Below are positions 44,790 through 53,128 of a DNA stretch of 58,987 bases, one piece after another (positions within the stretch are counted from its first letter, which is position 1; the number at the start of each line of letters is the position of its first letter). The translations under genes and the position numbers were made by a program. This stretch comes from Clostridiales bacterium (GTDB taxonomy: Bacteria > Bacillota > Clostridia > Lachnospirales > Lachnospiraceae): contig JAQYAS010000147.1 of assembly GCA_029338615.1 (NCBI GenBank), positions 1 to 58,987 on the forward strand, given 5' to 3'. A model generated the notes under the pieces. That model made no database searches. It was not told where the DNA came from and saw nothing but the letters and a program-made list of their open reading frames with translations.

Positions 44790-45860
44790 TTATACTCCTA
44801 TTTTGCTTGCGCATTTTATTATCCTGTGTCCTGCAGCCTTGATGAGACGGTTCATGATGGCATAGCCCATGTCCCCCTCCTCAAATGACTCACTGTATAT
44901 ATACTGTGCACCTATGTCGTCACAGGTTCTTAGCAGACTGTACAATCCGGCTGACACAGTTATCTCGTTCTTCTTGCTTCCGGCATCGTATACGTTCTCG
45001 CATACGCCATCATCATAGAGACTAACATTGTCGGTATCACACAGTATCGCAGTCTTATATCCCTGAGCCTTTTTCTCCGCAACAAGACTTCTTATCTTCT
45101 CAGCCGCAGCCAGTCTATCGCCCTCTACTATGCTGAGTTCTCCCTTTGGAGCATAGTGTGTGTACTTCATCCCCGGAGCCTTAGGTCTCAGAGCATTGTT
45201 CATACCTGTTATCGCCGGATCTATAGTAACATCACCAACGATATCCCTTATCATCTCCGGAGTGATATATCCTGGCCGCAATATGGTCGGTCTGTCTCCG
45301 GTCATGTCCACTATCGTTGACTCTATACCGATTCCGACTGCCCCGCCGTCGATGATCATATCTATCCTGCCGTCCATATCCTGCTGCACATGCTGCGCAG
45401 TGGTCGGGGATGGTCGTCCGGACAGATTGGCACTTGGAGCCGCAATATACACTCCCGAATCCTTTATGAGCCTCATGGCAACCGGATGTGATGGCATCCT
45501 GATGGCAACCGTATCAAGTCCGCCAGTGGTCGTGTGCGGAACGACCTCTTTCTTGTTGAGTATGATGGTGAGTGGTCCCGGCCAGAATGCTTCCATGAGT
45601 TTCTTCGTGTCTTCACTCACTGTCTCTGCCAGCTCATATACACTTGCCGTCTCTGCTATGTGGACTATGAGCGGATTGTCCGATGGCCGGCCCTTTGCCG
45701 CATATATCCGATGTGACGCATCCGGATTCAGAGCGTCTCCGCCAAGCCCATACACAGTCTCCGTTGGAAATGCCACAAGTCCTCCCCTCTTCAGTATCTC
45801 CGCCGCCTGCTCATACATGTGGTCGTCATCCACGCCTGCTTTTGCAATTATAGTATTCAT
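44790..45860 (-). CDS. L-threonylcarbamoyladenylate synthase (Sua5/YwlC type)
   Basis: The protein has 356 residues, so it is the long Sua5 form. The YrdC-like domain (residues about 10-205) shows GGLVAFPTETVYGLGGDALN, KGRPSDNPLIVHI (substrate-binding K-R and S-x-N) and SANLSGRPSPT. A linker rich in PKAPGMKYTHYAPKGE, the known flexible lid, leads to the Rossmann-like Sua5 domain (residues about 235-350). It makes threonylcarbamoyl-AMP from threonine, bicarbonate and ATP for t6A37 of tRNAs. Divergent from the amidase gene and followed by rpiB. Confidence 0.95.
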   Translation of the reverse strand: MNTIIAKAGVDDDHMYEQAAEILKRGGLVAFPTETVYGLGGDALNPDASHRIYAAKGRPSDNPLIVHIAETASVYELAETVSEDTKKLMEAFWPGPLTIILNKKEVVPHTTTGGLDTVAIRMPSHPVAMRLIKDSGVYIAAPSANLSGRPSPTTAQHVQQDMDGRIDMIIDGGAVGIGIESTIVDMTGDRPTILRPGYITPEMIRDIVGDVTIDPAITGMNNALRPKAPGMKYTHYAPKGELSIVEGDRLAAAEKIRSLVAEKKAQGYKTAILCDTDNVSLYDDGVCENVYDAGSKKNEITVSAGLYSLLRTCDDIGAQYIYSESFEEGDMGYAIMNRLIKAAGHRIIKCASKIGV

Positions 45861-46024
45861 TACTTTACCTTCTTCTATAATGACTTATTATCACTTCTAT
45901 ATTTTATTTCTTATACGCCCATATTTTAGCCCAGCCATGTAACTGTGTCAAACATTTGCTGTATATTGCATGTATTTATGATTCCGTGCATACATATTAA
46001 TGAATTTACGCAGAGGACATCATA

Positions 46025-46777
46025 ATGAAAAGTTCCGTGTCTCAATGCATTCTTATCGCGCTTATAATTGCAGCAATTACTCTCCCAGCAGTCATATGCT
46101 ATTTTTTGTTTGTAGCACCATCAGATCCTTCTGACCTAGCATCAGCATCTGATGCGGCTCAAAATATATCCTCTGAACAGAACACCTCTTCCACTCAATC
46201 ATCCGGTCCGATTATCCTTATCGATCCGGGGCATGGAGGATTCGATCCCGGCAAAGTAAGTCCCGAAGGAATTAAAGAAAAAGATATCAATCTGGCAATA
46301 TCGTTAAAACTGAGGGACGCTCTCAACAATCTGGGGTTCTGTGCATATCTTACCAGAGAATCTGACATATCTCTAAACAGTGCCGATTCAGGCAGCAAGA
46401 AAACCTCCGATCTCCGCAATCGTACCAATATGGCAGAACAGCTAAATGCAGACCTGTACATAAGCATACATCAGAACAGTTACTCAGCAGAGTATGTCCA
46501 TGGGGCACAGGTATTTTATTACTCCACATCCCCCACTGGAAAATCACTGGCAGAAAGCATACAACAACACATTATTGACGAGGCAGATCCTGATAATACC
46601 AGAATGGCCAAGGGCAATCCCGACTATATGGTTCTGAAAGACAGTCCTTGTACATCAGTCATCGTCGAATGCGGCTTTCTCAGCAACAATAATGAATGTC
46701 AACGATTGTGTGACAATGAATACCAGTTCAAGATCGCAAATGCCATTGCAAATGCCATTGACGAATGGTCTAAATAA
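46025..46777 (+). CDS. cwlD: N-acetylmuramoyl-L-alanine amidase, CwlD-like
   Basis: The protein has 250 residues with AGAGGA seven bases before the ATG. Residues 8-32 are an uncleaved anchor or signal helix, followed by a Ser-rich linker. The amidase_3 domain has IDPGHGGFDPGKV (zinc His), EKDINLAISLKL (zinc Glu), RTNMAEQLNADLYISIHQNS (zinc His) and VIVECGFLSNNNE (catalytic Glu). CwlD removes peptide side chains to prepare muramic lactam in spore cortex; in a Lachnospiraceae that may not sporulate, general wall turnover is as likely. It lies divergently from the Sua5-type gene. Confidence 0.9.
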   Translation: MKSSVSQCILIALIIAAITLPAVICYFLFVAPSDPSDLASASDAAQNISSEQNTSSTQSSGPIILIDPGHGGFDPGKVSPEGIKEKDINLAISLKLRDALNNLGFCAYLTRESDISLNSADSGSKKTSDLRNRTNMAEQLNADLYISIHQNSYSAEYVHGAQVFYYSTSPTGKSLAESIQQHIIDEADPDNTRMAKGNPDYMVLKDSPCTSVIVECGFLSNNNECQRLCDNEYQFKIANAIANAIDEWSK

Positions 46778-46789
46778 ACACACTAAAAA

Positions 46790-46818
46790 TGACTCCGCCA
46801 TGACAGCTGACGGAGTCA
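46790..46818 (+). terminator. Hairpin after the amidase gene
   Basis: TGACTCCG (46790-46797) and CGGAGTCA (46811-46818) form a stem 12 bases after the stop codon. There is no U-run, so termination would be weak. Confidence 0.5.
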
Positions 46819-47263
46819 CCTATAACATATTGTGTGTATTTCCGGGCTTGTTATTTTGAAAGAATTGTCTATCTTTCAGATCATCGTGTTACATTATTAC
46901 TTAACTTGGATCCCTGGGCATCACTCCCTTACAAATTATTTTCCCGCTTTCAATATGCAATGTGTGTTGTGATGTAATAACCATATCTGTTTCGGGAATA
47001 TGTGAGCATATCATTCTTTGTATCCGGGAATTATATCTGAAATGATTAGATTCCTGCAGAATTTTTAGAAAATTAGAATTGTATATAAGCCAGATCATTT
47101 GTTTTATGTACAATGCTCACATTGCTACAATACTCTATTTTTTCTCTTTTTCCAATACCATATCATTATATTTTATGAAATCTTTATGAAAATATACATA
47201 GTGTATTATTATCCATATTCTTATAATATAAATTCCAATAATTTCAGCATATATCCTATTTAC
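46819..47263. other. AT-rich intergenic region without a convincing gene
   Basis: About 450 bases separate the amidase hairpin and the adaptor promoter. A 70-codon minus-strand frame (46901-47113) with a faint ABC-ATPase-tail look (ICSHIPETD, TLHIESGKIICKG) has no ribosome site. I see no terminator or repeat. Confidence 0.4.
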
Positions 47264-47291
47264 TTGCTTGACAAATGTGGTAAACTATAAT
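47264..47291 (+). promoter_or_regulatory. Promoter of the MecA-like gene
   Basis: TTGCTT (47264-47269) and a perfect TATAAT (47286-47291) are spaced 16 bases, 49 bases before the start codon. Confidence 0.6.
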
Positions 47292-47340
47292 ACACATTTT
47301 AGTGATATATAAAGAACTCTTATAAAGGGGGTCGATTCTA

Positions 47341-48195
47341 TTGAAGATTGAACGTTTAAGTGAAAATCAGATAAGATGCACACTCAACAAAGCTGATCTC
47401 ACAGAGAAACAGCTTAAAATATCAGAACTTGCATATGGGACTCAGAAAGCTAAAGAGCTTTTTAAAGATATGATGCAGCAGGCATCTGTAGAGTTAGGAT
47501 TTGAAGTAGACGATACTCCACTTATGATCGAAGCTATTCCCATTTCACCGGATTGCCTTGTTCTCATCGTGACCAAGGTGGAGGATCCAGAGGAGCTTGA
47601 TACGCGTTTTTCACGTTTCTCCAAAACCAGTGAGTATGACATCGATGAGGATGATGACAACGATGATTATTCCGATTCTGATGATTCAGATGACGATGAC
47701 GACCAGGACGATCAACCAGGAAACACTTTTGCCAGAGTTGAGATTTCCGGATCTGCAAACGTCCCTCAGGGTGTCAGGGACGCCCTGGAAGGAATTTTCA
47801 ATACCATTTCAGGCCTGACAAGCACAGCCGGAGATTTTGCTGCCGCCAACAAAAATGAGGCATCAGTATCCACACAGGAAAATGATCCGCAGCCACTCAA
47901 CAACATGAGCGCATTATATATATTTGACTCACTGCCAACTATTATAAGCGCTTCAAAACAGGTCGCTTCATTTTATTTTAGTGAGAACAACCTGTACAAG
48001 AATCCTGCAAACGGCAGATACTATCTGGTTCTGACCAACAGTCACAATACACCTCAGGAATTCGTAAGGGTGTGCAACATACTTGCCGAATACGGCAGCA
48101 GTTATAAGATGACATATGCTATGCCTGCCCATTTCAAAGAACATTTCACATGCATTATGTCAGAGGATGCTTTACAGACTCTGTCAGCTCTGTAA
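47341..48195 (+). CDS. mecA: MecA-family adaptor protein with an expanded acidic linker
   Basis: The protein has 284 residues from a TTG start, supported by AAAGGGGG nine bases upstream. Residues 1-90 match the MecA N-terminal substrate-binding domain (MKIERLSENQIRCTLNKADL, FKDMMQQASVELGFEVDD, LVLIVTKVEDPEELDTRF). Residues about 100-125 are a nearly pure Asp/Ser linker. The C-terminal domain (SALYIFDSLPTIISASKQVA, NGRYYLVLTNSH, EFVRVCNILAEYGSSYKMTY) would bind ClpC. MecA hands substrates to ClpCP in Bacillus; it is about 60 residues shorter there, the difference being the linker. It is monocistronic. Confidence 0.88.
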   Translation: MKIERLSENQIRCTLNKADLTEKQLKISELAYGTQKAKELFKDMMQQASVELGFEVDDTPLMIEAIPISPDCLVLIVTKVEDPEELDTRFSRFSKTSEYDIDEDDDNDDYSDSDDSDDDDDQDDQPGNTFARVEISGSANVPQGVRDALEGIFNTISGLTSTAGDFAAANKNEASVSTQENDPQPLNNMSALYIFDSLPTIISASKQVASFYFSENNLYKNPANGRYYLVLTNSHNTPQEFVRVCNILAEYGSSYKMTYAMPAHFKEHFTCIMSEDALQTLSAL

Positions 48196-48207
48196 ACACA
48201 ATGATAA

Positions 48208-48259
48208 ACAAAAAGAGTATCGATCATACCATAGTATGCATGATCGATACTCTTTTTGT
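48208..48259. terminator. Bidirectional terminator between the MecA-like and CpsB-like genes
   Basis: AAAAAGAGTATCGATCAT and ATGATCGATACTCTTTTT are 18-base perfect arms around a 12-base loop. It has U-tracts on both strands and serves the convergent genes. Confidence 0.92.
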
Positions 48260-48272
48260 ATATACTGAAATA

Positions 48273-49040
48273 TTATATATCGATGTCATCATTATCTATA
48301 ACCGCCTTAGGGTTGGTATAGAAAAGTTCCATCATATAATCCTCTCCAAACTTTCGCTCTATGTACTCTGCACACTCCCTGAGATAAGGTGCCTTATCTT
48401 CTGAATCGAGTGCATCCGATGCCACGAAATGAACCAGTTCTTCCTTTAGAAGCTTTCTTGCAAAATTCTTAATATCATGTCCCAGATCCCCAACAACTGC
48501 AGCTGCACTTATCTGTATATATGCTCCCAGTTGTATAAGTTCCTCTACTTTATCTTCATTTTCTTCAAGGCACTCATACTGTTCCACGTTAGCCACTATC
48601 GGAATATACCTATCCATATTTATGTCTCTGATAGCCTCTGAGATAGTCTCAAAATCTACATCATATGCAAATCTAATCATTACATATTTACTATCTGCCA
48701 TAGAATCAAGCTGTCCGGATATGATCTTCTGATGATTCTCATCATTATATTCAACCTCACGTCCCAGATATACTTTGTAATCCGGATCTATCTTGCCAGC
48801 CTCAACATTGAGCTGTTCCACTATCCTGTCCAGCTTGTCACCATCCATTATTGGATTCTTCTTGTTATATGGCGGTGTAGCAACTATAGTTCTTATTCCC
48901 TCATCATATGCGATTCTGAGCATCTCTGATGCCTCCCTGAAATTATCAGGGCCATCTTCTGTTCCCGGTAAAATATGACAATTAATATCTATCAGTCCAC
49001 ATGTCCCCTGCCCGGGAGGATTAGTTCCATCTGTCTTCAT
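48273..49040 (-). CDS. CpsB/CapC (PHP-type tyrosine phosphatase) homologue lacking most metal ligands
   Basis: The protein has 255 residues from the ATG at 49040; another ATG four codons upstream directly abuts AAAGG. The overall fold is clearly that of CpsB/YwqE phosphatases: LIDINCHILPGTEDGP, EGIRTIVATPPYN, YLGREVEYND, PIVANVEQYECLEENEDKVE, GAYIQISAAAVVGDLG and HFVASDALDSEDKAPYL. Yet several metal-binding residues differ: the first His of the D-I-H-C-H motif is Asn20, the His after ATP is Pro/Tyr, the mid-protein Glu is Arg123, the H of IVAHxERY is Asn151, and the H of ASDxH is Leu211. His22, Glu95 and Asp209 remain. It is probably a non-catalytic relative. No capsule genes are nearby. Confidence 0.82.
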   Translation of the reverse strand: MKTDGTNPPGQGTCGLIDINCHILPGTEDGPDNFREASEMLRIAYDEGIRTIVATPPYNKKNPIMDGDKLDRIVEQLNVEAGKIDPDYKVYLGREVEYNDENHQKIISGQLDSMADSKYVMIRFAYDVDFETISEAIRDINMDRYIPIVANVEQYECLEENEDKVEELIQLGAYIQISAAAVVGDLGHDIKNFARKLLKEELVHFVASDALDSEDKAPYLRECAEYIERKFGEDYMMELFYTNPKAVIDNDDIDI

Positions 49041-49092
49041 ATATCTTTCCATCCTTTATAGTACACTTTACATGAATTCTCAGGCAAGTATA

Positions 49093-49305
49093 CTACTCAG
49101 CCTCCTTTTTTGCAAGATAATCGTTGATCTCTTGCTCCAGCTCCTCAGCATCAAGTCCGTGTACTGCTGCCGCCTCCTCAAGGCTTTCTCCTGCTGCTGC
49201 AAGACATCCTATACAATGCATTCCTGCTGCCATAAGAATCGCTGCATTACCTGCATCCACTTCCAAAATATCATTTATAAGCATATCCTTACTGATCTTT
49301 GCCAT
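49093..49305 (-). CDS. DUF1858-domain protein
   Basis: The protein has 70 residues and one domain: KISKDMLINDILEVDAGNAA, then ILMAAGMHCIGCLAAAGESL with the CxxC pair that marks this family, then EAAAVHGLDAEELEQEINDY. DUF1858 proteins often accompany hybrid-cluster or other Fe-S proteins; here a two-cluster ferredoxin is encoded divergently, 219 bases away. GGAGG precedes the ATG by six or seven bases. A redox-sensing or cluster-handling role is plausible but unproven. Confidence 0.9.
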   Translation of the reverse strand: MAKISKDMLINDILEVDAGNAAILMAAGMHCIGCLAAAGESLEEAAAVHGLDAEELEQEINDYLAKKEAE

Positions 49306-49524
49306 TATATGTTCCTCCTTGATAACTCTTGTTCAGTATTCATCATTATATTATACCCTATTTTAAATGTCTATCCCTTTTATTTCAATGAATTGTACAT
49401 TCTCAATTCTGCATTATTTCCAATATAATCTTTTGTTGATAAATATTATTATTACTTGCTAATTAATGCATTTTGTTTTACAATAAGCGTGTGATTATTT
49501 TTACTTTATAAGGAGGAAACAATT

Positions 49525-49695
49525 ATGGCATTCGTTATTGGCGATTCATGTATCGGTTGTGGTTCATGCGCTGGTTCTTGTCCAGTAGGTGCTATCAGCG
49601 ATAATGGCGGCGTATTTGTTATCGATGGTTCACAGTGTATCTCATGTGGTGCTTGTGCTGGTTCTTGCCCAGTAGGAACAATCTCAGAGGAGTAA
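49525..49695 (+). CDS. 2[4Fe-4S] ferredoxin, 56 residues
   Basis: The ATG at 49525 with AAGGAGGA seven bases upstream opens a 56-residue clostridial-type ferredoxin. Two identical halves each carry C-x2-C-x2-C-x3-C-P: CIGCGSCAGSCPVG at residues 9-22 and CISCGACAGSCPVG at 38-51. All eight cluster cysteines are present. It would be a low-potential electron carrier for fermentative redox enzymes. The codon use (GGT, TGT, TCA) is that of a highly expressed gene. A strong terminator follows 60 bases later. Confidence 0.97.
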   Translation: MAFVIGDSCIGCGSCAGSCPVGAISDNGGVFVIDGSQCISCGACAGSCPVGTISEE

Positions 49696-49756
49696 TTCAT
49701 ATGGTTCGGTCATCCGGATCAATTATGATATAACGTATACTACAACTATAATAAAG

Positions 49757-49790
49757 AAAACGGAGCGGTTCACCGCTCCGTTTTCTTTTT
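49757..49790. terminator. Terminator shared by the ferredoxin gene and the large surface protein gene
   Basis: GAAAACGGAGCGG and CCGCTCCGTTTTC form a perfect stem with a TTCA loop, then TTTTT on the plus strand. The minus strand also ends in an A/T-rich run, so it may act both ways. Confidence 0.9.
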
Positions 49791-49801
49791 ATTCCTGATG
49801 A

Positions 49802-52495
49802 TCAATCAGTAACATATGTGTAAGCCTCATATCGACATGCACTCATCATGGTGTCATATTCTTCCCTCGACACTACGATTTCCTCGTCTTCAACAGGATC
49901 ATAATATCGTATATCGGCATCATTGTAACTTACAACCAAAACATACCTGCCATCATCTATACGTGATATAACCGGGATTCCATCACTTACATATCCAAGG
50001 ATCATATCCAGTGACAATCCTGTTATATCTATTCCATCTTTCTTTCCAAGGCCGTTAAGCGCATCCATCGCACTGGAATACTGTGCAATATCCTGTTCAG
50101 TTACAGCCACTCCTTCATATGTGAGAACCATGTACAGACAGTCAGTCAATGATCCATCTACGCTTCCACTGCTGTGATGGAATATTCCCGCAGCAATAGT
50201 ATTGTACTCCTGACTTTCCGATTGCCTGTATATAACCTCTCCTTCACTGGATACAACTATTCCGGCCACAGACGCAGCATAGTTTATAGCATCACCTGCC
50301 ACATCATATATTTTCGAAAGTCCCAGATTGTCATATACATGATATGTGACTTTATCTCTCACAATAGTTGTTATCATACTAACCGCATTTTCATCTACCC
50401 GCTGCCTTGTGATATTGAGACTAGGTATATAACTAAGATATATATTCGATGGCACCGTAAAATATAATCTGTCATATCCAGTCACAGACGTTTTGTGTGT
50501 GACTGACACGGTTTCCTTAGTATCATCTGCCTTGAAAGTGATAAAGTCATCCTCCACTGCAACGAACTTTTCCCCTGTCTTTTCACCCCTTGTGAGATAC
50601 AAAAGATTGGTATTGACATCAACCTGCATAAGATAATATCCTGGCTTATTATATTCCTTTATCTCCTCACCGGAATCATTTACTATATACAGCCTGGATG
50701 CAGGGATAATATCACGGGATTCCTCGCTGTACTTTGTTCCCTTAAATGACTCTGTGTCCACATTTGCAGACGAGTCATCAACGCTTGATACACCGTACAC
50801 CATATCAGAATCCTTGAAGCCATAACACACCAGACATTCTCCATCATTCGCCTGTATATCATAGCTTTTACCCGTTTTCAGATTCATAAGGGTTATATGA
50901 GTATTGTCCTTCTGTATATCCGTGTCGCCAAATGCTATCACCTGCATATTTGAAGCAACTTTAATATCCCTGGTAGAAAGACTTTCAGCTATATATGACT
51001 GTTTTCCATCCTCTATATTGACAACATTCACCTTATCTCCAAGCATAAAGTAGAAATTGTTTCCATCATAATATGTCAGACGCTTTACCTCATTTTTCAT
51101 CGCCTCATAAGGCACATTACACTCTACAAACATAAGCTCGTCCAGTTCAAATGATACATAGTCAAATGTATACAGAGTTATGCCAAGTCTTCCCTCATGA
51201 TCTCCTCTGTTCATATAACCATATACAGCAAATATCATATTACCATCTTTATCCAGGTCTATGATATTCATGTCATGATCGCAAAAGTTATCTGAATCAT
51301 TCTTATAATCATTCAGGTCAAATCCGTACACCATGGTGATCTGACTTTCAGCGTAATCATAAAGCCACAACTGTCCATTTCTTACAAAGGCAATCTTTTT
51401 GTTGTCATCCGTTGTCTTGTATTCCAGATCATCTGAAGAAACAATACCGATCTCATATACATTGTTAACCGCATCTATTCCGGATCTGTCAAAGTACTCG
51501 TCCACATATCTGTCATAACTCATCATAGTTATCTTAGGAACATAAGTTACCTCGGCAGCATCCGATTCATCTTCACTGTCATAACCGTATTCAGAATCGG
51601 TACCATATATATCCGCCGCTTCATCAGAGCTGGTATCTGGGACTTCACTATAACCTAATTTATAGAACTCCTTTACAAGATAGTAGCTTGTAACATCCTG
51701 ATCTGTAGTTGACTTTACTCTGAAATCCTTCTCTATAACCGCATAATTTACATCAATCTCCTTTATATAAGTGTCTACCTGACTTATAACAGAAGGCTTA
51801 AGACCATCCCACATGATATCAGTATAGGAATTTGCCAGATTAACATGCCCAAGGCCATATGAATCACCGGTTGCCGCACCCATATATTCCTGTTTATATG
51901 TGCCGATCACTGACTCCGTCTCAAGAGTGTCAAAGTTGAATGTTGCGTCATGAAAATCATTTACAGCATTAAGGATTTCTGACTCATGATAATTACCACC
52001 TACAACTACTCTTGTATAATATGATACATCGGTATCATCTTTCCCTTTCATTTTCACTACCAGCATATATTCCATGTCTTTTTTCAGATCCATTCTGATC
52101 TGAATACTAAGAACATCATGCCCCGATTCATCACTCGATGGTTCGACATCTCCTTTTTCCACAAGGGAATCTCCCGCTATTGATCGGATTTCATATGCAT
52201 AGTTCTGGGCATAGTTGTTCGAATCATCCACAACTATATCTATGTTTTTACTATCATCTATAGGAGTTATAGAATCACGAAGCAATGTGAGATCCACATC
52301 TCCTGTATATCCGTGCATACAATTCAGAAGCGAATCGCCATAGCTGACATATGCTAATGGCAATTCCGCATCCTTCATTTCAGTTGCAAGCCCCTTATAA
52401 TTTCTATTCTCAAATACATTCACAAAATAAACAGTGAGCACAAACACTATGGCCATCACCAATATTCTAAAAAGTATATTTATTTTCTTTTTCAC
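49802..52495 (-). CDS. Large membrane-anchored extracytoplasmic protein with a propeller-like middle and a degenerate C39-like peptidase domain
   Basis: The protein has 897 residues. Residues 8-28 form a signal-anchor helix (ILFRILVMAIVFVLTVYFVN), and the rest is predicted outside. The middle (about 370-730) has repeated beta-blade segments (KKIAFVRNGQLWLYDYAESQ, DGNMIFAVYGYMNRGDHEGR, DNTHITLMNLKTGKSYDIQA, KPGYYLMQVDVNTNLLYLTR), like a beta-propeller. The last 115 residues resemble a C39-type cysteine peptidase: DCLYMVLTYEGVAVTEQDI with Cys786 and VISRIDDGRYVLVVSYNDAD with Asp866, but the catalytic His position is Val/Tyr, so activity is doubtful. Upstream and overlapping by one base (TAATG) is an 186-residue partner. 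The function is unknown. Confidence 0.7.
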   Translation of the reverse strand: MKKKINILFRILVMAIVFVLTVYFVNVFENRNYKGLATEMKDAELPLAYVSYGDSLLNCMHGYTGDVDLTLLRDSITPIDDSKNIDIVVDDSNNYAQNYAYEIRSIAGDSLVEKGDVEPSSDESGHDVLSIQIRMDLKKDMEYMLVVKMKGKDDTDVSYYTRVVVGGNYHESEILNAVNDFHDATFNFDTLETESVIGTYKQEYMGAATGDSYGLGHVNLANSYTDIMWDGLKPSVISQVDTYIKEIDVNYAVIEKDFRVKSTTDQDVTSYYLVKEFYKLGYSEVPDTSSDEAADIYGTDSEYGYDSEDESDAAEVTYVPKITMMSYDRYVDEYFDRSGIDAVNNVYEIGIVSSDDLEYKTTDDNKKIAFVRNGQLWLYDYAESQITMVYGFDLNDYKNDSDNFCDHDMNIIDLDKDGNMIFAVYGYMNRGDHEGRLGITLYTFDYVSFELDELMFVECNVPYEAMKNEVKRLTYYDGNNFYFMLGDKVNVVNIEDGKQSYIAESLSTRDIKVASNMQVIAFGDTDIQKDNTHITLMNLKTGKSYDIQANDGECLVCYGFKDSDMVYGVSSVDDSSANVDTESFKGTKYSEESRDIIPASRLYIVNDSGEEIKEYNKPGYYLMQVDVNTNLLYLTRGEKTGEKFVAVEDDFITFKADDTKETVSVTHKTSVTGYDRLYFTVPSNIYLSYIPSLNITRQRVDENAVSMITTIVRDKVTYHVYDNLGLSKIYDVAGDAINYAASVAGIVVSSEGEVIYRQSESQEYNTIAAGIFHHSSGSVDGSLTDCLYMVLTYEGVAVTEQDIAQYSSAMDALNGLGKKDGIDITGLSLDMILGYVSDGIPVISRIDDGRYVLVVSYNDADIRYYDPVEDEEIVVSREEYDTMMSACRYEAYTYVTD

Positions 52496-53055
52496 TAATA
52501 AAACCTTCTTCTTCGCCTTCTATGTCTATCACGCCGCATACAGAATTCATTGCACACCAGCAGTTCGATTATATTTCTTGAAGCACCATTCACATGGCCT
52601 GGTCCATCTGGCAGATATGGCGGTTCATTATCTTCACTTTCCGTACTATGCTTAGTCACTGCAATATCCATAGTTTTATCCAATATATAGCCCTGCCTGT
52701 CAAGTTCATCATATACATTGCGTGCCACCCTCCTCATCTCTTCCCTGTCAGGATAAGCAGCCAGCATAGGGCTTCCTTCATATTCAAGCTTGTCGCATTC
52801 TTCCTCAACCACCGCACTGATCTTACGGATATCATCCGGATACATAGATTTCATATATTCCAGGTCCTGAAATACAGCATCTATTTCCCTGTCATTTTCA
52901 GGGAGGAACAATCCTTCCAGTCCCATACTGTATGTCTTTCCATCGGCAGACTGAATTGACGGATACTTTAAATTGCATACATTCCCCTGGCTTACCAGAC
53001 CTCTTATATTATGATCGTAAGGACTGTACGGAATATACTTAAATTCTTGACTCAT
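52495..53055 (-). CDS. Hypothetical soluble protein coupled to the large surface protein
   Basis: The protein has 186 residues with no membrane segment. It contains two regions: a small N-terminal one (SPYDHNIRGLVSQGNVCNLK) and a helical middle (DDIRKISAVVEEECDKLEYE, MRRVARNVYDELDRQGYILD), ending in an arginine run (RRDRHRRRRRRFY). It has PPYLPDGPGHVNGASRNIIE, a proline- and glycine-rich stretch, just before the C-terminal helix. I do not recognise a family. Its stop overlaps the start of the large protein, so the two are made together; since one is cytosolic and the other outside, the link may be regulatory. Confidence 0.6.
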   Translation of the reverse strand: MSQEFKYIPYSPYDHNIRGLVSQGNVCNLKYPSIQSADGKTYSMGLEGLFLPENDREIDAVFQDLEYMKSMYPDDIRKISAVVEEECDKLEYEGSPMLAAYPDREEMRRVARNVYDELDRQGYILDKTMDIAVTKHSTESEDNEPPYLPDGPGHVNGASRNIIELLVCNEFCMRRDRHRRRRRRFY

Positions 53056-53128
53056 ACAAATCTCCCTATCTGCATTGTTGTGTGTCTATTACATAAGTAT
53101 GCAAATAGGGAGAAAATGTGAATCATTA

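Noticed and set aside
46901..47113. 70-codon minus-strand frame with an ABC-ATPase-tail look
   Set aside because: Only a loose resemblance, no start context, no rest of an ATPase around it.
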